Assembly: GCA_030592465.1 (NCBI GenBank) | Contig: JAUVJB010000089.1 | Coordinates: 1-11,148, forward strand | Direction: 5' to 3' | Origin: Bacteroidota bacterium | GTDB taxonomy: Bacteria; Bacteroidota; Bacteroidia; Bacteroidales; B39-G9 | Length of the DNA stretch: 11,148 nucleotides | Shown here: piece after piece, positions 7,109-11,148 of the stretch | Layout: every line of letters begins with the position of its first letter | How positions within the stretch are numbered: position 1 is the stretch's first letter | Notes under the pieces: generated by a model | What the model was told of the DNA's origin: nothing | Databases searched by the model: none | The model's input: only the letters and a program-made list of their open reading frames with translations | Translations under genes and position numbers: made by a program

Positions 7109-7523
7109 TTAGACGTTTCTATTCTCTTGGCATTGTAAAAAAATAGTATGAACATTCCGGTTTGTTCTTTTTGCTTTTTATTTCGTTATAATTCCGAGAC
7201 TTCAGGACAAATATAATTTGGCTTTTATTTGCTTTTTCGGATTTGCAATCCGAAAGATAGGAGTTTTGTCGTTCGCTTCTCACCATAGTTAAAGATAAGT
7301 CTGTGAGGCTTTGCGATGTTTCGGAACGCTTTCCAATTATATAGGTACTTTCAACTCTTATAACGAAAACTTATGAACCACGAAGTGCTCAGCGAAGATA
7401 ATTAATCAGGCTAAAATCTTGTACTTTAATAATATTAATGTAATTTTAACATGAATTGAAGCGATTGTTCACTATGTTACAATTATTTCAACTTATGTTT
7501 AATATTATTTCAATTTTAAGGAT
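7109..7523. other. Gene-free gap with a perfect hairpin
   Basis: I see no gene in these 415 bp on either strand. The middle part (about 7180-7400) is less AT-rich than its surroundings, which may mean a decayed repeat or gene remnant; I could not match it to repeats A or B. The strongest structure is TTTCGGATT (7235-7243) with AATCCGAAA (7247-7255). AAGG (7517-7520), four bases before the ATG at 7524, is a weak ribosome-binding candidate. Confidence 0.4.
7235..7255. repeat. 9 bp perfect hairpin
   Basis: TTTCGGATT and AATCCGAAA pair perfectly around the 3 nt loop TGC. It lies about 130 bases after the M23 stop codon. T-rich sequence lies before it and A/G-rich sequence after it, so if it is a terminator it would fit a minus-strand transcript better than the M23 transcript, yet no minus-strand gene ends here. 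Confidence 0.4.
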
Positions 7524-8225
7524 ATGACAAATATTATTGAGTGTTTTGGATTAATAACTAAAGAAGAAGAACTAACTAATATTACAGATGCTATTATTCC
7601 AAATACAGAAGTTTATGAAGCAAACGAACCTTTCCCGGGTTATTATGATTGTTATCCAAAAGAGATAAAACCCGTATATATTTATCTTACTACTCAAAAA
7701 AGCTATACTTATGAAGAAATTATACGTTGTACACAAGACATACAAAAATCTTTTGACTGTCAATTTTCTATTGCTTGGGGTACAATTACAATATACAATC
7801 ATAAACTTAATGTAATAAGAATATTAGGACTTAAAAATTATGGATTAATAAAAAGCCTGCAAGAAGAATATGTTAAACAAGGAATTGAATTAAAAAGAAC
7901 CTCAAAGAAAAAAATTAAAGCTCAGGCAATTATAAAACTAAATAAATTATTTCAACTTAATAAAATTGATGATGATATTTTTATAGATGTTAATGAGCAT
8001 GCTCATGCATATTTTTACATACCAAAACATTTACCATGGGAACAATTTGTTGAAATAACAAAAAAAGTAAAATATAATTGGAATCAAAGCATGTTTGATG
8101 CAGCTATTGGTTATTTTTATATTAATTTCAAACTACAAGATATTATTAGAATATATAATAAAAATCCGGATACTAAATATTTACAATTGATTAAAGAAAA
8201 GTATCTGTATGAAATTACTCGTTAA
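7524..8225 (+). CDS. Conserved-looking hypothetical protein with two similar domains
   Basis: The 233 residues match no family I can name with confidence. It has no signal peptide and no membrane segment, so it is probably cytosolic. By eye, residues about 50-120 and 160-229 resemble each other. Both have an aromatic beta-like start (VYIYLTTQ and YFYIPKHL), then YEEII or WEQFV, a helix, then KLNVIRI or KLQDIIRIY, and end in LIKSLQEEY or LQLIKEKYL. A Lys-rich linker (about 124-141) joins them. The shared order suggests a duplicated small alpha/beta domain. The preceding bases contain AAGG four bases before the ATG. Its codon use and AT content match its neighbours. Repeat A copy 3 follows 26 bases after its stop. 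I assign no function. Confidence 0.75.
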   Translation: MTNIIECFGLITKEEELTNITDAIIPNTEVYEANEPFPGYYDCYPKEIKPVYIYLTTQKSYTYEEIIRCTQDIQKSFDCQFSIAWGTITIYNHKLNVIRILGLKNYGLIKSLQEEYVKQGIELKRTSKKKIKAQAIIKLNKLFQLNKIDDDIFIDVNEHAHAYFYIPKHLPWEQFVEITKKVKYNWNQSMFDAAIGYFYINFKLQDIIRIYNKNPDTKYLQLIKEKYLYEITR

Positions 8226-8251
8226 TAAATTCACAACTCACTAAAATTGCA

Positions 8252-8304
8252 GTCCGCCAGCCGGCGGATTGTTATAATAATTGTCATTATATCTTAACAA
8301 TAAC
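8252..8304 (+). repeat. Dispersed palindromic repeat A, copy 3 (right half)
   Basis: GTCCGCCAGCCGGCGGATTG (8252-8271) is followed by TTATAATAATTGTCATTATA and CTTAACAATAAC, matching copies 1 and 2. The left palindrome ATCCGTC..GACGGAT is absent. TCCGCC (8253-8258) and GGCGGA (8263-8268) form a 6 bp GC-rich stem. It lies just 3' of the gene ending at 8225. Repeat B in the same orientation resumes only at 9199, beyond higBA. Confidence 0.8.
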
Positions 8305-8404
8305 GGTGGCAAATGGCATGAAGCGGATTGCGAACTATTCCCTATCAAACTAAAATGAAGTTGAAACGGATTACAAACGCTCAAATTCCCACAGAGATCG
8401 CTTT

Positions 8405-8428
8405 TTGCTATATTGCATGTTGTAGCAC
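8405..8428. repeat. Left member of an inverted pair flanking higBA
   Basis: TTGCTATATTG followed by GTTGTAGCAC (8419-8428) is matched in inverted orientation by GTGCTACAACAATTTAGCAA at 9190-9209; the last 10 bp are identical. The pair brackets the two toxin-antitoxin genes. This member lies 14 bases beyond the higA stop codon and may act in the end of the operon's transcript or mark the module boundary. Confidence 0.5.
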
Positions 8429-8441
8429 GTTTTTAATTTCA

Positions 8442-8792
8442 TCATGCTAACAGAATTTCAGCAGGAATTTTTAATCCTTTATAAAGTGACTTCACCATTT
8501 TAAGTGTCAATTTTCTTTTTCGACTAAGTATTTCACTTACCCTGCTCTGACTACCGAGATACTTTGCCAAATCAGTTTTTGTCATTCCCATCTGTTCCAT
8601 CCTGAATTTAATTGCATCAATCGGGTCAGGTGGAGCAATCGGATAATGTTTCATTTCGTATGATTCAACTAATGTACATAGCAAATCCAATTCATCTCCT
8701 TTTGATGAATCCTTTTTTGCTCCCCACAACTCTTCAATTCTTTTGATTGAATCATTGTAGTCTTGTTCTGTTTTTATTGGTCTTATTTCCAT
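8442..8792 (-). CDS. higA: HigA-type antitoxin (XRE-family helix-turn-helix)
   Basis: The 116-residue protein neutralises the HigB toxin encoded just upstream and represses their shared promoter. An acidic N-terminal region (about 1-55) is followed by an XRE helix-turn-helix (about 57-110), with recognisable TKTDLAKYLGSQSRVSEILS (71-90), the usual pattern of HigA proteins partnered with HigB. I place the start at the ATG at 8792; a TTG two codons earlier would overlap the higB stop but is less likely. The gap to the higB stop is 2 bases, so the genes are translationally linked, in toxin-then-antitoxin order as is standard for higBA. The 19 bp palindrome at 9121-9139 is the probable binding site. 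Confidence 0.9.
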   Translation of the reverse strand: MEIRPIKTEQDYNDSIKRIEELWGAKKDSSKGDELDLLCTLVESYEMKHYPIAPPDPIDAIKFRMEQMGMTKTDLAKYLGSQSRVSEILSRKRKLTLKMVKSLYKGLKIPAEILLA

Positions 8793-8794
8793 AA

Positions 8795-9094
8795 TCAAAT
8801 CGTTTTAGCATCAATTTTATCATATTGTTTATGTGTTCCAATAAATCGAATAAATATCACTTGAAATTCATAATCTATCGAAACAACAAGTCGATAAGAG
8901 TTGCCTTTAATATTAAATACTACTCTCCCTTCTCCAACTATGCTTGCATTTTTATATTGTTGCTTAAGTTCATTAGAGTTTTTCCAATCCGAAATTTTTA
9001 CATCATGATACCATGAACGTAATGAGGTTTCAGAATCGGAATATTCAGGACTTTCCCAAAATTCTCTAAGTGTTCTAAATGCAATTATTCTCAT
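8795..9094 (-). CDS. higB: HigB-type toxin (RelE-superfamily mRNA interferase)
   Basis: The 99 residues match the HigB_toxin family along their whole length: MRIIAFRTLREFW at the start, then SWYHDVKISDW (27-37), YKNASIVGEGRVVFNIKGN (47-65), YRLVVSIDYE (67-76) and FIGTHKQYDKIDA ending KTI. Such toxins cleave mRNA on the translating ribosome until bound by HigA. The start is the ATG at 9094. The frame can be extended upstream to a TTG at 9109, but family members begin at MRII, and the extension overlaps the promoter. No frameshift is visible, so the toxin should be active. The predicted promoter lies so close that the transcript may begin at or next to the ATG. higB is followed immediately by higA. 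Confidence 0.93.
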   Translation of the reverse strand: MRIIAFRTLREFWESPEYSDSETSLRSWYHDVKISDWKNSNELKQQYKNASIVGEGRVVFNIKGNSYRLVVSIDYEFQVIFIRFIGTHKQYDKIDAKTI

Positions 9095-9098
9095 AACA

Positions 9099-9139
9099 CA
9101 AAAATACAAAAATAAATCACATTTACCAAATTGGTAAAT
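9099..9139 (-). promoter_or_regulatory. higBA promoter with overlapping operator palindrome
   Basis: Read on the minus strand, TTTG (9130-9127), a 20 bp spacer and TATTTTTG (9106-9099) form an excellent match to the Bacteroidota TTTG-N19-21-TAnnTTTG promoter. A second TATTTTTG lies at 9114-9107. Overlapping the -33 box is the perfect palindrome ATTTACCAA-A-TTGGTAAAT (9121-9139), 9 bp arms with a 1 bp centre, the size expected for a HigA dimer. Bound HigA would block RNA polymerase, giving autorepression. The -7 box ends 4 bases before the higB ATG, so the mRNA should be leaderless or nearly so. Confidence 0.75.
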
Positions 9140-9198
9140 ATTTTTTTAATATGAACTCTTATCCCAATCTTTTTTAGTACTCGGCAAATGTGCTACAA

Positions 9199-9246
9199 CA
9201 ATTTAGCAATAAAACAATTTAGCAATAAAACAATTTAGCAATATAT
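9199..9246 (+). repeat. 16 bp tandem repeat, three copies
   Basis: CAATTTAGCAATAAAA occurs at 9199-9214 and 9215-9230, and a third copy ending in TATAT instead of TAAAA is at 9231-9246. The third copy is the one that continues into repeat B. Copy 1 of repeat B (421) has only one unit, so this is local slippage-type expansion at the start of the element. There are no variable spacers, so it is not a CRISPR array. Confidence 0.85.
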
Positions 9247-9366
9247 TTACCCTGTGAAATAATTTTGCCTTGCAAAATTGCTTCGCATTTCACAGGGTGA
9301 AACCTATAAAATAAGCTATATTGCAATAATCCCGAATGTTCGGGAGTTTAGAGTTTTTTTCATACA
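9229..9366 (+). repeat. Dispersed repeat B, copy 2, with an internal hairpin
   Basis: The blocks AACAATTTAGCAATATATT, TAAAATAAGCT, TATTGCAATAATCCCGA and TTTAGAGTTT..TTCATA match 421-506 in order and orientation. This copy carries an extra segment (9249-9298) with perfect 12 bp inverted ends, ACCCTGTGAAAT and ATTTCACAGGGT, and an inner AATTTTGC..GCAAAATT stem. CCCGAA (9331-9336) and TTCGGG (9339-9344) form another short stem. It ends about 15 bases before the stop codon of the minus-strand gene 9381-10133, just as copy 1 abuts the stop of 508-2307. It would be transcribed as 3' untranslated RNA and could stabilise or end that mRNA. Confidence 0.75.
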
Positions 9367-9380
9367 CTATATATTTTTAA

Positions 9381-10133
9381 TCAAAAATTATAAGCAAAAC
9401 TCAATCCTGCATAAACAAGGTTTGTAGTAACATCATAATCACTTCTAATGCTCATCTCTTGCACTTGAGTAGTATGAGTAATTTGATCATTTATTTCTAT
9501 TGTTGCTTGCGAATAAGTCCAATCAACCATTAAACGAACAAAATAACCCGAAGAAATATGATATCTTATACATGTTCCTAATAAATAAACTATTGAAGGT
9601 GTATTTTTGATTTTTTCATATGAGTTAAAATTACCACCTGCAAAATCTAACTTTAATTCTTTATCAGGAGAAGAAATAACACTTAAGCCTGCCAGAGCCC
9701 TAAAATCAAAACAAATAGACTTAACAGGAAAAGACAGAATTGTACCTGCCATTATATTTGCATGTGTCCATGTACCGAGGTTTATTATATAATTATCTTC
9801 ATCGGGAAATATAAAACTATTATCAATATTTGATAATAAATTTGATACTCTGTGTGTTACGTTATATTCTATAGAATCAGCATTTACTCCATTTTGAGAA
9901 AAAGAAGCAACAGCGGTTACTCCTATATAATGAGTAATAAAATAAACATCGTCAAAACTTAACATAATACCATTTTTTACACATGTAGAATTACAATCTT
10001 CGCAACTTGCTTTTGCAAACGAATTAATTGGAACAGAAATTCCCATACTCATACCAAGTATATTTTTACTACTCTCTTGTGAAAAAATACTTATTGATGT
10101 AACAAGAAAAATAACTAATAATAAATGTTTCAT
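9381..10133 (-). CDS. Secreted outer-membrane barrel-like protein, function unknown
   Basis: The 250-residue protein has a clear signal peptide (MKHLLLVIFLVTSISIFSQ, cleavage expected near residue 19). The mature part has alternating polar and hydrophobic stretches of about 10 residues with aromatic ends, and the chain finishes LVYAGLSFAYNF, a terminal Phe strand typical of proteins inserted in the outer membrane by the BAM machinery. It is best described as a small beta-barrel protein, similar in build to the OMP_b-brl class common in Bacteroidota. Three cysteines (CEDCNSTC, 44-51) lie soon after the signal peptide and might form a disulphide or bind a metal. No lipobox is seen. It is transcribed away from the C10 peptidase gene; the 149 bp between them holds both promoters. 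The ligand is unknown. Confidence 0.7.
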   Translation of the reverse strand: MKHLLLVIFLVTSISIFSQESSKNILGMSMGISVPINSFAKASCEDCNSTCVKNGIMLSFDDVYFITHYIGVTAVASFSQNGVNADSIEYNVTHRVSNLLSNIDNSFIFPDEDNYIINLGTWTHANIMAGTILSFPVKSICFDFRALAGLSVISSPDKELKLDFAGGNFNSYEKIKNTPSIVYLLGTCIRYHISSGYFVRLMVDWTYSQATIEINDQITHTTQVQEMSIRSDYDVTTNLVYAGLSFAYNF

Positions 10134-10218
10134 TTGTTTTTATTTTATAATAACAATTTACGAAAAAAATAAATAAAAACAAAAAAATAACATATAAAAA
10201 TTTATTCGCTGAATTCAA

Positions 10219-10249
10219 TTGTTATAATAAATATTTTTTTTTATCTTTA
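10219..10249 (+). promoter_or_regulatory. Promoter candidate for the C10 peptidase gene
   Basis: TTG (10219-10221), a 20 bp spacer and TATCTTTA (10242-10249) match the Bacteroidota promoter pattern with one mismatch (final G to A). Transcription would start near 10255, leaving a leader of about 28 bases before the ATG at 10283. Confidence 0.45.
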
Positions 10250-10282
10250 CAGCTAAATTTATTAACTAAAATTTACTAAAAA

Positions 10283-11148
10283 ATGAAAAAACTTACTCTT
10301 TTTATTACAGTTTTACTGTTTAGTGTTTCGCTTTTTGCAAACCATACAAGTAAAAAGTATTCCGAACAAATAGCTTATAATTATTATAAGCATTTTGCTT
10401 CTAAGTCTATTACCAATTATTCAATAGCTAATAGTTTCTCTGTTGAATATAAGGGAATAACAACTTATTATGTTTTTAATTTTAAATCAGGCGGTTTTGT
10501 TATTGTCTCTGCCGACGATGCTGTTATTCCTGTTTTGGGAAGTTCTTATAAGGGAGAATTAAAACAAGGAGAAAATAGACCAAATATTGATTATTGGTTA
10601 CAGAGTTACGGTAAACAAATTAAGTATATTATTGACAATAAATATGATAATTCCGAGACGTTAAAAAAATGGAATAATATTAAAAATGAAAAATTTGCTG
10701 CCGATACTAAGGGCAAAGATGTAACTCCTCTTTTAACTACAACTTGGAGTCAAGAATCAGGTTACGATGATTATTGCCCTACAGGCACACCAACCGGCTG
10801 TGTTGCAACTTCAATGGCTCAAATAATGAATTATCATGAATTTCCTGCAACCGGTGTTAGCTGGCATGCATATAATCATCCTGATTATGGTGTTCAAAGT
10901 GCATATTTTTCAATAACAAATTATGATTGGGCAACTATGCCTGACAATTCAGGAAGCGATGCTGTTGCTTTGTTAATGTATCATTGTGGAGTCTCAGTTG
11001 ATATGAACTATGCAACAGATGGTTCAGGTGCACAAAGTAGAGATGTAACTTACGCATTAGCAAATTATTTTAAATATTCACAATCAATTAATTATGTTCA
11101 AAAAGCTAGTTATACAAATACAACGTGGAAAACTCTATTAAAAGCTGA
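10283..11148 (+). CDS. C10-family (streptopain-like) cysteine peptidase, 3' end cut by window
   Basis: The frame is open from ATG 10283 to the window edge, giving 288 residues so far. Order: signal peptide (1-19, MKKLTLFITVLLFSVSLFA), a propeptide of the Spi/I69 inhibitor type (about 20-140, with the hallmark GGFVIVSADDAVIPVLG), then the peptidase domain, opening with LLTTTWSQESGYDDYCP. The catalytic Cys is C173 in PTGCVATSMAQIMNYH, a close match to the C10 signature. The catalytic His should lie beyond the window. The enzyme would be made as an inactive precursor, exported, and activated by removal of the propeptide to digest extracellular protein. In Bacteroidota such enzymes often carry a C-terminal type IX secretion domain, which cannot be checked here. 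It is divergent from the barrel protein gene. Confidence 0.93.
   Translation, partial: MKKLTLFITVLLFSVSLFANHTSKKYSEQIAYNYYKHFASKSITNYSIANSFSVEYKGITTYYVFNFKSGGFVIVSADDAVIPVLGSSYKGELKQGENRPNIDYWLQSYGKQIKYIIDNKYDNSETLKKWNNIKNEKFAADTKGKDVTPLLTTTWSQESGYDDYCPTGTPTGCVATSMAQIMNYHEFPATGVSWHAYNHPDYGVQSAYFSITNYDWATMPDNSGSDAVALLMYHCGVSVDMNYATDGSGAQSRDVTYALANYFKYSQSINYVQKASYTNTTWKTLLKA

Noticed and set aside
7149..7217. Short frame starting ATGAACATTCCG in the 7109-7523 gap
   Set aside because: It has only about 22 codons, no ribosome binding site and no recognisable sequence.
8793..8798. TTG start for higA (8798), giving 118 residues
   Set aside because: The ATG at 8792 lies two codons downstream, fits the 2 bp spacing from higB, and needs no rare start codon.
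8825..9016. 63-codon + strand frame over higB
   Set aside because: It is fully covered by the well-supported higB gene on the other strand and has no family resemblance.
9095..9109. TTG start for higB at 9109
   Set aside because: HigB proteins begin at MRII, encoded from the ATG at 9094, and the extra five codons overlap the predicted -7 box.
9199..9246. Possible CRISPR array at the 16 bp tandem repeat
   Set aside because: Units are directly adjacent with no spacers, only three copies exist, and no cas genes are present.
9315..9362. Minus-strand 15-codon frame MKKTLNSRTFGIIAI inside repeat B copy 2
   Set aside because: The equivalent frame in copy 1 stops after four codons, so it is not conserved.

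Overview
The window is AT-rich DNA that most resembles Bacteroidota, probably a Bacteroidales-like bacterium. Evidence: an ISAon1-type transposase tail, a C10 (streptopain-like) peptidase with an I69-like propeptide, a small outer-membrane barrel protein with a signal peptide ending in SQ, start codons with little Shine-Dalgarno signal, and several promoter candidates of the Bacteroidota type (TTTG or TTG, about 20 bp, TAnnTTTG). No rRNA, tRNA or CRISPR array was seen.

Layout. 1-102 (+) is the 3' end of a transposase. 103-507 is a repeat-rich gap between convergent genes. 508-2307 and 2657-4468 (both -) encode two paralogous single-chain aconitase-superfamily hydro-lyases, each a LeuC-like large subunit fused to a LeuD-like small subunit; a 349 bp gap full of degenerate GTCATT repeats separates them. 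4785-5741 (+) is a ROK-family sugar kinase, divergent from the hydro-lyases. 6170-7108 (+) is a membrane-anchored M23 peptidase. 7524-8225 (+) is an unrecognised protein that looks internally duplicated. 8442-9094 (-) is a higBA toxin-antitoxin pair with a clear promoter/operator. 9381-10133 (-) is a secreted, probably outer-membrane protein. 10283 to the window end (+) is the N-terminal part of a C10 cysteine peptidase.

The genes do not form one pathway. The two fused hydro-lyases are the only likely functional pair, and no leuA or leuB lies beside them, so their substrate is open. The more unusual content is between genes. Two short dispersed repeat families, here called A (palindromes with CCGGCGGA) and B (AACAATTTAGCAATAT to TTTCATAC), lie in 3' flanks of genes. 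At 208-506 A and B are joined, apart from a 115 bp MITE-like insertion with terminal inverted repeats and a 5 bp target duplication. At 8252-9366 A and B occur in the same order and orientation, but about 0.9 kb carrying higBA lies between them. This suggests that the toxin-antitoxin module sits inside a pre-existing A-B element.
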